From CAIWHR01 sp963830485 (lineage in GTDB: Bacteria; Pseudomonadota; Gammaproteobacteria; Burkholderiales; Casimicrobiaceae), in NCBI GenBank assembly GCA_963830485.1, contig CAWHNE010000005.1:1-64000 (forward strand): a stretch of 64,000 bases of DNA, written 5' to 3'. Within the stretch, counting starts at the first letter, position 1. Each line of letters starts with the position of its first letter. A program made the translations under genes and the position numbers. Of this stretch, positions 29,328-37,813 are shown piece by piece. The notes under the pieces were generated by a model. The model was not told the origin of the DNA and searched no databases. It worked only from the letters and a program-made list of their open reading frames with translations.

Positions 29328-30334
29328 TTGGCGTGCCTGATTCTGGGATTGATGACGCCGTAGGCGACATCGACCAGCAGGTTGACCATCATCACGACGA
29401 ACCCGAGCATCAGGAGCCCGCCCTGCAGGACCGGATAGTCGCGGCGATTGATCGCCTCGATCAGCCACTTGCCGACGCCCGGCCACGAGAAGATCGTCTC
29501 GGTCAAAATGGCCCCCGTGAACAGCACGCCGACCTGCAGGCCGATGACGGTGATCACAGGGATCAGCGCATTGCGGAACGCGTGTAGCGCGACCACGCGC
29601 AGTTGCGAGAGCCCCTTCGCGCGTGCGGTCCGGATGTAGTCCTCGCCAAGCACCTCGAGCATCGACGAGCGCGTCATCCGCGCGATGATCGCGAGCGGCT
29701 GGGTACCGAGAACGATCAGCGGCAGGATCAGGTGCGAGACGGCCGATTTGAACGCGCCCTTCTCACCGGACAGCAGCGCGTCGATCGTGAGGAAGCCCGT
29801 GACCGGCTCGATGTAGTACTTGACGTCGACGCGTCCGGATACGGGCGTCCAGCCGAGCTGCACCGAGAAGAGCAGGATCAGCAGCAGGCCCCACCAGAAG
29901 ATCGGCATCGAGTAGCCGGTGAGCGACACGCCCATCACGCCGTGGTCGAAGATCGAGTTGCGCCGCACGGCGGCGATCATCCCCGCCGGGATGCCGATGA
30001 TCAGCGCGAACAGGATCGCGCAGAGCGCGAGCTCGATCGTCGCCGGAAACAGCGCCGCGAATTCGCGCAACACGGGTTCCTGCGTGATCATCGATCGTCC
30101 GAGGTCGCCCCGCAGCACGCGACCGATGTAGATGCCGTACTGCACGAGGACGGGGCGGTCGAGCCCGTACTCCTTGAGCAGCGTCGCGTGCCGTGTCGCA
30201 TCGATGCCGCGCTCGCCCGCCATCGTCTCGATGGGATCGCCGGGCACGAGCCGGATCAGGAAGAACGCGAGCAGCGTCATCCCGATGAAGGTCGGGACGA
30301 TGAGCGTGAGGCGGGTGAGCAGGAAACGGAGCAT
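29324..30334 (-). CDS. dppB: Dipeptide transporter permease DppB
   Basis: A 336-residue inner-membrane permease and first gene of the minus-strand dpp operon. The start MLRFLLTRLTLIVPTFIGMTLLAFFLIRLVPGDP is the family N-terminus. KGLSQLRVVALHAFRNALIPVIT is the EAA loop that contacts the ATPases. About six membrane helices are seen. The region upstream (30335-31111) separates it from a second, divergent transporter operon and must hold its promoter, but a repeat element occupies half of that region. Confidence 0.93.
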   Translation of the reverse strand: MLRFLLTRLTLIVPTFIGMTLLAFFLIRLVPGDPIETMAGERGIDATRHATLLKEYGLDRPVLVQYGIYIGRVLRGDLGRSMITQEPVLREFAALFPATIELALCAILFALIIGIPAGMIAAVRRNSIFDHGVMGVSLTGYSMPIFWWGLLLILLFSVQLGWTPVSGRVDVKYYIEPVTGFLTIDALLSGEKGAFKSAVSHLILPLIVLGTQPLAIIARMTRSSMLEVLGEDYIRTARAKGLSQLRVVALHAFRNALIPVITVIGLQVGVLFTGAILTETIFSWPGVGKWLIEAINRRDYPVLQGGLLMLGFVVMMVNLLVDVAYGVINPRIRHAK

Positions 30335-31111
30335 GACGCGCGGACGCCGGCACGCGGCCGCGTCCAGCGGCGCGGGCAGCGTATTGAACCACAAATGCGG
30401 CGGTAGACCCGACGGCGCCCTCCGGGCTGCCGGACAACTGCGGTGAACCTGGTAATCGGGCGCTCTCGGTCGCTCGGCGACGCGCGGCCTCCGCACCGCT
30501 TGCGGCAATACGTTCCATCGCGCAGTTGGCCGCCACCCGCGCTCGCAGGCGCGAGCTTCGCTCCTTGGCTTCGCTCTGCTCGCGCGGGTGTCCACGGGCC
30601 TTCGTTCGGCTTCACCTCGCGCGCCTCGCTCCCTCGTACATTGACGGTCCGGGAGGGTTTGGGCATCATCGGCGCGCCCGGAGCCGCCCCGGCGCGTGCG
30701 CGGGGCCAGACCGGTCCGTTCCCGTCGCGGCCCGTCGTAGCAGCCTGATGCAGAACCCCTCATGAGCCGCGTTTCGGACAAGATGGCTCCGAATACTAGG
30801 CGCGAGCCGCGTCGAATAGCCGATGCATATTCGCAAGGCGAGGAGCGACGTAGACGGAGCCCTCATTTGTCAAATGAGCGTCGAAACCCGGTCGGCAGCG
30901 GCTTGCCGGGCGGTCTGCTTTGTAGTTCCGGCCGCCGCTGCCGCGGCTTAACGTTCGCTGTGCTCACGTTAGCCTCCACTGAGACCTGCGGTTTTCGCGG
31001 CTCGCTCGTGTGGGGTCGATCACACGTCGCTCACCGCCGCAGTTGGCAAATGAGGCATCCCATCCCGGCACGCCGCTGCGCGGCCATGACGGGTTCTGCA
31101 TCAGGCTGTTA
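30335..31111. other. Intergenic region between two divergent transporter operons
   Basis: About 775 bp without a credible gene. The dppB-proximal half (30335-30740) is GC-rich with no feature I can name and should carry the dpp promoter. The other half is an inverted-repeat-bounded element (30741-31108) described separately. Confidence 0.6.
30741..31108. mobile_element. Non-coding element with 24-bp terminal inverted repeats, MITE-like
   Basis: The 24 bases at 30741-30764 recur inverted at 31085-31108 with a single mismatch; both contain CAGCCTGATGCAGAACCC or its complement. The 368-bp unit codes no recognisable protein. Its right end lies 3 bp before the GTG start of the permease gene at 31112, so it has replaced the natural leader of that gene. 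Size, terminal inverted repeats and lack of a transposase fit a miniature inverted-repeat element. No clear target duplication is seen. Confidence 0.6.
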
Positions 31112-32092
31112 GTGTCCGCCTTCATCCTCCGCCGCATCCTGCAGTCCGCCGCCGTGATGCTGGTGGTGGCGTTCATCGCCTTCGGCCTCTTCAACTACAC
31201 GGGTGACCCCGTCGCGTTCATGGTGGGCCAGGACGCGACCGTGGCCGAGAAGGCCAAGCTCAGGAGCGAGCTCGGCCTCGACCGGTCGTTCCCGGTGCAG
31301 TTCGCGCGCTTCGTCGACAACGCGGTGCATGGCGATTTCGGGCTGTCGCTGCGCCAGGGGCGTCCGGTGTCGACGCTCTTGAAGGAGCGCCTGCCGGCGA
31401 CGCTCGAGCTCTCGGTCGCGGCGGCGCTCCTGGCGCTCGTCGTCGGCATTCCACTCGGCGTTTACACGGCGCTCAAGCGCGACACGTGGCTCTCGCACCT
31501 GCTGCTCGCCGGCTCTCTCGTCGGCGTGAGCCTGCCGACCTTCCTGATCGGCATCCTGCTGATCCTCGTGTTCGCGGTCATCCTGGGCTGGTTGCCGTCG
31601 TTCGGTCGCGGCGAGACCGTAGCCTTCGGCTGGTGGACGACGGGCCTCGCGACGAAGAGCGGGCTGAAGGCGCTGATCCTGCCCGCGATCACGCTGTCGC
31701 TCTTCCAGATGACGCTGATCATGCGCCTCGTGCGCTCGGAGATGCTCGAAGTGCTGCGCACCGACTACATCAAGTTCGCGCGCGCCCGCGGGCTCACGAA
31801 CCGCGCGATCCACTTCGGCCACGCCTTGAAGAACACGCTGGTCCCCGTGATCACGATCACCGGCCTGCAGCTCGGCGCGATCATCGCGTTTGCGATCATC
31901 ACGGAGACGGTGTTCCAATGGCCCGGGATGGGCCTCCTTTTCATCCAGGCGGTGAACTTCGCCGACATCCCCGTGATGGCGGCGTATCTCTGCTTCATCG
32001 CACTGGTGTTCGTGCTCATCAATCTCGTCGTCGACCTCATGTACTATGCCGTCGACCCGCGGCTGCGCTTCGAGCGCGGCGTCGCGCACTGA
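31112..32092 (+). CDS. Oligopeptide ABC transporter permease, DppB/GsiC type
   Basis: A 326-residue inner-membrane permease. GTG 31112 gives VSAFILRRILQSAAVMLVV, in register with the family N-terminus. About six membrane helices follow, with the EAA loop RARGLTNRAIHFGHALKNTLVP and the conserved ITETVFQWPGMGLLFIQAV block. It opens a six-gene plus-strand operon with two hydrolases and two ATPases but no binding protein, which is unusual: the partner may be encoded elsewhere or may have been lost when the repeat element arrived just upstream. No ribosome binding site is visible before the GTG, so its expression may be impaired or driven from the element. Confidence 0.9.
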   Translation: MSAFILRRILQSAAVMLVVAFIAFGLFNYTGDPVAFMVGQDATVAEKAKLRSELGLDRSFPVQFARFVDNAVHGDFGLSLRQGRPVSTLLKERLPATLELSVAAALLALVVGIPLGVYTALKRDTWLSHLLLAGSLVGVSLPTFLIGILLILVFAVILGWLPSFGRGETVAFGWWTTGLATKSGLKALILPAITLSLFQMTLIMRLVRSEMLEVLRTDYIKFARARGLTNRAIHFGHALKNTLVPVITITGLQLGAIIAFAIITETVFQWPGMGLLFIQAVNFADIPVMAAYLCFIALVFVLINLVVDLMYYAVDPRLRFERGVAH

Positions 32093-32105
32093 TTCACATG
32101 CCCAC

Positions 32106-33293
32106 GTGAGCCCCGTCGCCCACATCCGCGGCTGGCACGCCGAGTTCTCGGCGTTCCGCCGCGACCTGCACATGCATCCGGAGCTGGGCTTCGAGGAACA
32201 CCGGACGGCGAAGGCCGTTGCCGAACGACTCGCGGCACTCGGTATCGAGCACCATGCCGGCATCGGGCGCACCGGCATCGTCGCCGTCGTGCCGGGCAGA
32301 AGCACGGCGAGCGGCCGCGCGATCGGACTGCGCGCCGACATGGACGCCCTGCCGATGCAGGAGGAGAACACGTTCGCACACCGGTCGCGCTACGACGGGC
32401 GGATGCACGGTTGCGGGCACGACGGGCATACGACGATGCTCCTTGCGGCCGCGCGCTACCTGGCCGAGACGCGCCGGTTCGACGGCACCGCCTACCTGAT
32501 CTTTCAACCCGGCGAGGAAGGTTACGCCGGCGCGAAAGCGATGATCGAGGACGGGCTCTTCGAGCGGTTTCCCGCCGAGCAGGTGTTCGCGCTGCACAAC
32601 TGGCCGGGACTTCCGCCCGGGCGCATCGGCATCACGCCGGGTCCCGCGATGGCGGCCGCCGACCGCATCGAGATCACGATCGACGGCAAGGGCGGCCACG
32701 GCGCGCACCCGCATGCGGCCATCGACCCCGTGCTGGTCGCGGGCCACATCATCACCGCCGTCCAGTCGGTCGTAAGCCGCAACGTGAGCCCGATCGACAC
32801 GGCGGTCGTAAGCCTGTGCGCGATGCACGCAGGCAACCCGGGCGCGATGAGCGTGATCCCCGCGCACGCGAAGCTCGTCGGCACGGTCCGCACGTTCCGC
32901 GCGGCGACGCAGGACATGATCGAGCGCCGGCTCTCCGAGCTGATTCCGGCGATCGCCTCCGCCTTCGGCGCCCGCGCCACGCTCCGCTACGAGCGTGTCT
33001 ATCCCGCGACGATCAACCACGAGCGCGAAGCCATGTTCGCGGCCGACGTCGCCGAGGCGCTGGTCGGCGCCGACAACGTCGTCCGCAACCTCGACCCATC
33101 GATGGGCTCCGAGGACTTCTCGTTCATGCTGCAGGCGAAGCCGGGCGCGTTCGCGCGGCTGGGACAGGGAGGTGCCGAAGGCGGCTGCTTCCTGCACAAC
33201 AGCACGTACGATTTCAACGACGACGTGATTCCGCTGGGCGCCGGCTACCTCGCCGCGCTCGCGGAGAAGGCGATGCCGCTCGGGCCGGCGTGA
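32106..33293 (+). CDS. M20 family amidohydrolase (hippurate hydrolase-like)
   Basis: A 395-residue cytoplasmic metallo-hydrolase of the M20D/aminoacylase group that cleaves N-acyl or N-carbamoyl amino acids or peptides. The N-terminus shows FRRDLHMHPELGFEEHRTA. Metal ligands are visible in GLRADMDALPMQEEN, MHGCGHDGHTTMLL and FQPGEEGYAGAKAMIEDGLF. The dimerisation domain holds GKGGHGAHPHAAIDPV, and the last ligand region is MGSEDFSFML. GTG 32106 is the best start; the ATG at 32046 would overlap the upstream gene by nearly 50 bp. Inside a peptide transporter operon it probably processes imported acyl-amino acids or peptides. Confidence 0.9.
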   Translation: MSPVAHIRGWHAEFSAFRRDLHMHPELGFEEHRTAKAVAERLAALGIEHHAGIGRTGIVAVVPGRSTASGRAIGLRADMDALPMQEENTFAHRSRYDGRMHGCGHDGHTTMLLAAARYLAETRRFDGTAYLIFQPGEEGYAGAKAMIEDGLFERFPAEQVFALHNWPGLPPGRIGITPGPAMAAADRIEITIDGKGGHGAHPHAAIDPVLVAGHIITAVQSVVSRNVSPIDTAVVSLCAMHAGNPGAMSVIPAHAKLVGTVRTFRAATQDMIERRLSELIPAIASAFGARATLRYERVYPATINHEREAMFAADVAEALVGADNVVRNLDPSMGSEDFSFMLQAKPGAFARLGQGGAEGGCFLHNSTYDFNDDVIPLGAGYLAALAEKAMPLGPA

Positions 33294-33313
33294 CCGGCGC
33301 ACGCGGCTGCCGC

Positions 33314-34411
33314 ATGGATCCCGCCGCCCAATTCTCGCAGACCTACGTGGAAGCGCGCGAGCGCTTTCTCGCGGCAGCTTCGGCGCGCGCGCTGCGGGTC
33401 GAGTCGCACGTGCTCCCGGACCTGCGAGGCGCCGACGGCGAGGCGCTCGCCATGGATGTCGTGCTCGCGGGCGACGCGACGGCTCCGGATCTGCTGATGC
33501 TGTGGTCCGCCACCCACGGCATCGAAGGCCACTGTGGCGCCGGCTGCCAGACGGCGCTCCTGCACGACGACGCCTTCCTGCGTGCAGTCGACGACGCCGG
33601 GGCAGCCGTGCTCTTCGCTCACGCGCTCAATCCGCACGGATTCTCGTTCGGCCGTCGCGTCAACGAGGACAACGTCGACCTCAACCGCAACTTTCGCGAC
33701 TTCGCGGCACCGGCGCCGCAGAACTCGGCATACGGGGAGATTCACGCGCTGCTGCTGCCTGCGGCGTGGCCACCGCCGCCAGCCGAGGAAGCGCGGCTCG
33801 GGGCGTGGATCGCCACGCATGGCGAGACGGCGTTCCAGGCCGCGGTTACGGGAGGGCAATACGCGTTTCCCGACGGCCTCTTCTTCGGTGGCGCGCGGCC
33901 GACATGGAGCAATCGCACGCTGCGCGCGGTGCTGCGCAAGCACGCGTCGACACGGTCTCGGCTCGCGGTCATCGATTTCCACACGGGCCTCGGGCCGCGC
34001 GGGCATGGCGAAAAGATCTACAACGGCCCAGCCGTCGCGGCCGACGTCGCCCGTACGCGCGACTGGTGGGGCCCGGACGTGACGTCGTTCCTCGATGGAA
34101 CGTCGAGCTCGGCGCCGCTCGTCGGCATCAACGGTAGTGCGCTCGCTGACGAGTGCCCCGATGTTCCTTATGCGTCGATCGCGCTCGAATTCGGAACGGT
34201 GCCGCTGCGCGAGGCGCTCCAGGCGCTTCGCGCCGACCATTGGCTGCACAACCACGCCGACGCCCCGGCCGGGTTGCGAGCTTCGATCCGGCAGCAGATG
34301 CGCGACGCGTTCTACACCGACGCCGACGACTGGAAGGCACAGATCCTCGCGCAGGCGCGTGCGGCCGCGCTGACGGCGCTCACGCGCCTCGGAAGCCAGA
34401 AGCCGACATGA
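33314..34411 (+). CDS. DUF2817 (M14-like) metallopeptidase
   Basis: A 365-residue protein of the DUF2817 family, related to M14 zinc carboxypeptidases. ATHGIEGHCGAGCQ supplies the HxxE-type zinc ligands, VNEDNVDLNRNF is the conserved NRNF block with the substrate-binding Arg, and AVIDFHTGLGPRG holds the third ligand His. The start ATG 33314 was chosen; GTG 33290 in frame overlaps the upstream stop (GTGA) and is an equally good coupled start. The stop overlaps the next start (ATGA). The likely role is trimming peptides or deacylating amino-acid derivatives taken up by the surrounding transporter. Confidence 0.85.
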   Translation: MDPAAQFSQTYVEARERFLAAASARALRVESHVLPDLRGADGEALAMDVVLAGDATAPDLLMLWSATHGIEGHCGAGCQTALLHDDAFLRAVDDAGAAVLFAHALNPHGFSFGRRVNEDNVDLNRNFRDFAAPAPQNSAYGEIHALLLPAAWPPPPAEEARLGAWIATHGETAFQAAVTGGQYAFPDGLFFGGARPTWSNRTLRAVLRKHASTRSRLAVIDFHTGLGPRGHGEKIYNGPAVAADVARTRDWWGPDVTSFLDGTSSSAPLVGINGSALADECPDVPYASIALEFGTVPLREALQALRADHWLHNHADAPAGLRASIRQQMRDAFYTDADDWKAQILAQARAAALTALTRLGSQKPT

Positions 34412-35367
34412 ACGATTCGACCACGCCAGTCGAGGCTGCCGTGCGCGGCTCGCTCGGGGATCGCCTCGCAACTGCCTGGCGGGGCGACGTCGCGTGGAGC
34501 TTCCGCCACAGCCCGGTCGCCATTGTCTCCGCGGCCGTGCTCGCCGTGTGCCTGTTCGCCGCGCTGTTCGCACCGTGGGTCGCGCCGCACAACCCGTTCG
34601 ACCTCAAGACGCTCAACCTGACCGATTCGCTCGCGCCGCCGGCGTGGCTCGACGGCGGGAAGCCGGGTTATCTGCTCGGCACCGACGACCAGGGACGCGA
34701 CGTGCTCTCGGCGATCATGTTCGGCGCCCGGATATCGCTGCTGGTCGGGCTCCTGTCCGTCGCGCTTGCCGTCGTCTCCGGCGTCGCGCTCGGCCTCGTC
34801 GCCGGCTACGCGGGTGGCAAGGTCGACGCGTTCATCATGCGCGTCGCCGACGTGCAGCTCTCGTTCCCGGCGATTCTGATCGCGCTCCTGATCGACGGCG
34901 TCGCCCGCGCGATGCTGCCGCGCGACGCGCACTCGGACGTCGCGTTGATAGTGCTCGTCCTCGCCATCGCCGCGGCCAATTGGGTCCAGTACGCGCGGAC
35001 GGTCCGCGGGTCCACGATGGTCGAGAAGAACCGGGAATACGTCCAGGCCGCCCGCGTGATCGGCATTCCGCCGCTCGGGATCATGCGCCGGCACCTCCTG
35101 CCGAACGTGCTGGGCCCCGTGCTCGTGCTCGGGACGATCAACATCGCGACGGCGATCGTGACCGAGGCGACGCTCTCGTTCCTTGGCGTGGGGGTGCCGC
35201 CGACGCAGCCGTCGCTCGGGACGCTGATTCGGGTCGGCAACGACTTCCTGTTCTCGGGCGAATGGTGGATCACCGTGTTTCCCGGTGCCGCGCTGGTGAT
35301 CATGGTGCTGTCGATCAATCTCCTGGGAGACTGGCTGCGCGATGCGCTCAATCCGAAGCTGCGCTAA
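34408..35367 (+). CDS. Oligopeptide ABC transporter permease, DppC type
   Basis: A 319-residue inner-membrane permease. The N-terminal OppC-like extension (WRGDVAWSFRHSPVAIVSAAVL) precedes about six helices. YLLGTDDQGRDVLSAIMFGARISLLVG is the family block, and RVIGIPPLGIMRRHLLPNVLGPV is the EAA loop. The start overlaps the peptidase stop by 4 bp. Its own stop codon is the edge of a 179-bp palindromic insertion that separates it from the ATPase genes. Confidence 0.92.
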   Translation: MNDSTTPVEAAVRGSLGDRLATAWRGDVAWSFRHSPVAIVSAAVLAVCLFAALFAPWVAPHNPFDLKTLNLTDSLAPPAWLDGGKPGYLLGTDDQGRDVLSAIMFGARISLLVGLLSVALAVVSGVALGLVAGYAGGKVDAFIMRVADVQLSFPAILIALLIDGVARAMLPRDAHSDVALIVLVLAIAAANWVQYARTVRGSTMVEKNREYVQAARVIGIPPLGIMRRHLLPNVLGPVLVLGTINIATAIVTEATLSFLGVGVPPTQPSLGTLIRVGNDFLFSGEWWITVFPGAALVIMVLSINLLGDWLRDALNPKLR

Positions 35368-35545
35368 GGGCCTGTTCACGCTATGGACACGAACGCGTTG
35401 CAGCAACCCGAAGGGAACGGATGCCCTGGGCCGCCCGTCGGCGTTGTCCTCCTTGCGAAGACAGCCGGTCTTCGCGTCGTCGTCCGCCTTGATGGGCGGC
35501 CCAGGCGACCCGTTCGCGTTTGCGCCCATAGCGTGAACAGGCCCT
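35367..35545. mobile_element. Palindromic insertion between permease and ATPase genes
   Basis: AGGGCCTGTTCACGCTATGG (35367-35386) is repeated inverted without mismatch at 35526-35545. Inside, CTGGGCCGCCCGTC near 35426 mirrors GATGGGCGGCCCAG near 35495. At the centre GCGAAGAC (35455-35462) pairs with GTCTTCGC (35468-35475). The whole unit can fold into one long interrupted hairpin. It begins on the last base of the permease stop and ends 2 bp before the next start, so it fills the gap exactly. It looks like a small non-autonomous element or a large REP/BIME-type unit. Confidence 0.7.
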
Positions 35546-35547
35546 AG

Positions 35548-36582
35548 ATGATGGCCGGCACAGCGGAACCGCTGCTCGCGGTCGACGGCCTGCGCGTCGA
35601 GTTCCCGACACGCCACGGCACGCTGCATGCGGTCAACGGGATCTCGTTTGCGATCGCGCCGGGCGAGGTACTGGGCGTCGTCGGCGAATCGGGTGCCGGC
35701 AAGTCGGTCACGGGCTCCGCGGTGATAGGACTGATCGATCCGCCGGGGCGCATCGGCGGCGGCGAGATCCGGCTCGCCGGCCGCCGGATCGACAACCTGC
35801 CGGAAGAGGCGATGCGCCGGATTCGCGGTCGAGAAATCGGCGCCGTGTTCCAGGATCCGCTGACCTCGCTCAACCCGCTCTACACGATCGGCCGCCAGCT
35901 CACCGAGACGATGCGCACGCATCTGCCGCTCTCGGCGGCGCAGGCGCGCGCGCAGGCGATCGCGCTGCTCGAGGAAGTGGGAATCCAGGCCGCGGCGCGC
36001 CGGATCGACCACTATCCGCACCAGTTCTCGGGCGGCATGCGCCAGCGCGTCGTCATCGCGCTCGCGCTCGCCGCGAAGCCCAAGCTGATCATCGCCGACG
36101 AACCCACGACCGCGCTCGACGTCTCGATCCAGGCGCAGATCATCCAGCTCCTGAAGCGGCTCTGCCGCGACCACGGCACGGCGGTGATGCTCGTGACCCA
36201 CGACATGGGCGTCATCGCGGAGACGGCCGACCGCGTCGCTGTGATGTACGCGGGCCGGATCGTCGAGATCGGACCGGTCGCCGACGTCATTCATCGGCCG
36301 GCGCATCCCTACACGATCGGCCTCATGGGCTCGATCCCGTCGATCGTCGAGGAGCGGGCGCGCCTCGCGCAGATCGACGGCGCGATGCCGCGCCTCGATG
36401 CCGTCCCCGGCGGCTGCGCGTTCCACCCGCGTTGCGCCCACGCCGTCGCGCAATGCCGGAATGAGTTGCCGGTCCTTGCGAAAGTGGGCACGACGTTCGC
36501 GGCATGCTGGCGTCCGCAGAAATCGGGGTCAGACCCCGATTATCCGGCTCGGAGGAGCGGTCTCAATGAACGTAACAGATAA
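35548..36582 (+). CDS. Oligopeptide transporter ATPase, DppD type
   Basis: A 344-residue ABC ATPase. It shows Walker A GESGAGKS, Q-loop FQDPLTSLNP, signature FSGGMRQRVVIALALA, Walker B LIIADEPTTALD, switch LVTHDMG, and the C-terminal extension GGCAFHPRCAHAVAQC. The natural end is probably near CWRP. The last 20 or so residues and the TAA stop are coded by an inserted REP palindrome pair (36519-36603), so the C-terminus is repeat-derived. It starts with ATGATG 2 bp after a palindromic element; no ribosome binding site other than what the element offers is seen. Confidence 0.92.
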   Translation: MMAGTAEPLLAVDGLRVEFPTRHGTLHAVNGISFAIAPGEVLGVVGESGAGKSVTGSAVIGLIDPPGRIGGGEIRLAGRRIDNLPEEAMRRIRGREIGAVFQDPLTSLNPLYTIGRQLTETMRTHLPLSAAQARAQAIALLEEVGIQAAARRIDHYPHQFSGGMRQRVVIALALAAKPKLIIADEPTTALDVSIQAQIIQLLKRLCRDHGTAVMLVTHDMGVIAETADRVAVMYAGRIVEIGPVADVIHRPAHPYTIGLMGSIPSIVEERARLAQIDGAMPRLDAVPGGCAFHPRCAHAVAQCRNELPVLAKVGTTFAACWRPQKSGSDPDYPARRSGLNERNR

Positions 36583-36603
36583 TCGGGGTCTGACCCCGAT
36601 TTC
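36519..36603. repeat. Pair of inverted REP palindromes across a gene junction
   Basis: The 25 bases at 36519-36543 recur exactly inverted at 36579-36603. Each arm is itself a palindrome (ATCGGGGTC, one base, GACCCCGAT). The 35-bp spacer holds the GGAGGAG and ATG of the next gene, while the arms code the tail of the upstream ATPase and the first residues of the downstream one (NRGLTPIS). REP-type GGGGTCAGACCCC units are scattered in many betaproteobacterial genomes. A related near-palindrome lies at 46515-46538. Confidence 0.85.
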
Positions 36604-37690
36604 TTCCGGCGCGCTGCTCGCCCTGAACGACGTCGCGAAGACCTTCGATGTCTCGCTACCGTGGCTCGACCGGGTGTTGGAGCGCCAGCCCCGCACGCTG
36701 CTCACCGCCGTCGATGGCGTGACGTTGTCCATCGCCACCGGCGAGACGCTCGGGCTCGTCGGCGAGTCCGGCTGCGGCAAGTCCACGGTCGCGCGCCTCA
36801 TCGTCGGCCTGCACGCACCCTCGCGTGGGACCATCGAGTTCGACGGTGTCGTGCTCGCCGGCGAGGGCGCGTCAGCCGCAGGCGGCGCCGGGCAGCGCGC
36901 CGCGCGCCGCGGCATGCAGATGATCTTCCAGGACCCATACGCGAGCCTCAACCCGCGCTGGACCGTCGACGACATCGTCGCCGAGCCGATCCGTGCGCTC
37001 GAGACCGGCATCGGTCGGGCCGAGGTCGCGGAACGGGTCGCAGCGCTTCTCGCTCAGGTCGGACTCGACGCCGCCGACCGCTCGAAGTATCCGCACCAGT
37101 TCTCTGGCGGCCAGCGGCAGCGGATCTCGATCGCCCGCGCGCTGTCGACGAAGCCGAGGTTCCTGGTCTGCGACGAGCCCACCTCCGCGCTCGACGTCTC
37201 GGTGCAGGCGCAGGTGCTGAACCTGATGCGGGATCTGCAGCGCCGCATGGCGCTCACGTACCTCTTCATCTCGCACAACCTCGCGGTCGTCCATCACATC
37301 GCCGATCGCGTGGGCGTCATGTATCTGGGGCGGATCGTCGAGATCGCGCCAACGCGGCGGCTGTTCGGCGCGCCAGGGCACCCGTATACGCGGATGCTGC
37401 TGGCCGCCGTGCCGGATCTCGCCATGACGGGCAAGGCGCGTACGGCGGTCGCGGGCGAGGTTCCGAATCCGCTCGATCCACCGCCCGGATGCGCGTTTCA
37501 CCCGCGCTGCAGCTACGCGAACGATCGCTGCCGGGCGGAGCGGCCGCTCCTGCGCGCGGCCGGAGGCGGTGCCGAAGTCGCCTGCCACGCGGTCGAGGAG
37601 GGCCGCATCGGCGTCGTCACGTTCGAGGTCCGTCCCGGCGTCGGCGCGACCGACGCATCCCCCCGGGGACAGTCGGCGGATCGGCTATAA
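36566..37690 (+). CDS. Oligopeptide transporter ATPase, DppF type
   Basis: A 374-residue ABC ATPase. GGAGGAG lies 8 bp before ATG 36566. Residues about 5-13 are coded by a REP arm and differ from normal family starts. It then shows VDGVTLSIATGETLGLVGESGCGKST (Walker A), MIFQDPYASLNPR, FSGGQRQRISIARAL, FLVCDEPTSALD and LFISHNLAVV, plus the peptide-type C-terminal domain (GCAFHPRCSYANDRC). It overlaps the upstream ATPase by 17 bp. It pairs with that protein as motor of the second transporter. TATAAT at its 3' end may already serve smc. Confidence 0.92.
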   Translation: MNVTDNRGLTPISSGALLALNDVAKTFDVSLPWLDRVLERQPRTLLTAVDGVTLSIATGETLGLVGESGCGKSTVARLIVGLHAPSRGTIEFDGVVLAGEGASAAGGAGQRAARRGMQMIFQDPYASLNPRWTVDDIVAEPIRALETGIGRAEVAERVAALLAQVGLDAADRSKYPHQFSGGQRQRISIARALSTKPRFLVCDEPTSALDVSVQAQVLNLMRDLQRRMALTYLFISHNLAVVHHIADRVGVMYLGRIVEIAPTRRLFGAPGHPYTRMLLAAVPDLAMTGKARTAVAGEVPNPLDPPPGCAFHPRCSYANDRCRAERPLLRAAGGGAEVACHAVEEGRIGVVTFEVRPGVGATDASPRGQSADRL

Positions 37691-37691
37691 T
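37686..37691 (+). promoter_or_regulatory. -10 box candidate for smc
   Basis: A perfect TATAAT overlaps the stop of the transporter ATPase gene and lies about 120 bp before the smc start. No convincing -35 box is at the right spacing. In this GC-rich DNA a perfect -10 hexamer between operons is worth noting, but the promoter is not proven. Confidence 0.4.
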
Positions 37692-37813
37692 TTCCGTTTT
37701 TCGCGGGGGCCGCAGACGAGCGCAAGCGCATCTGCCGACTTTCGCACGAGTGAGCGCGCCCGGGAGTCCCGGTGCGTTCGAATCTTCCTCGCCTTTCGCA
37801 CGCCGGTTCTCAA

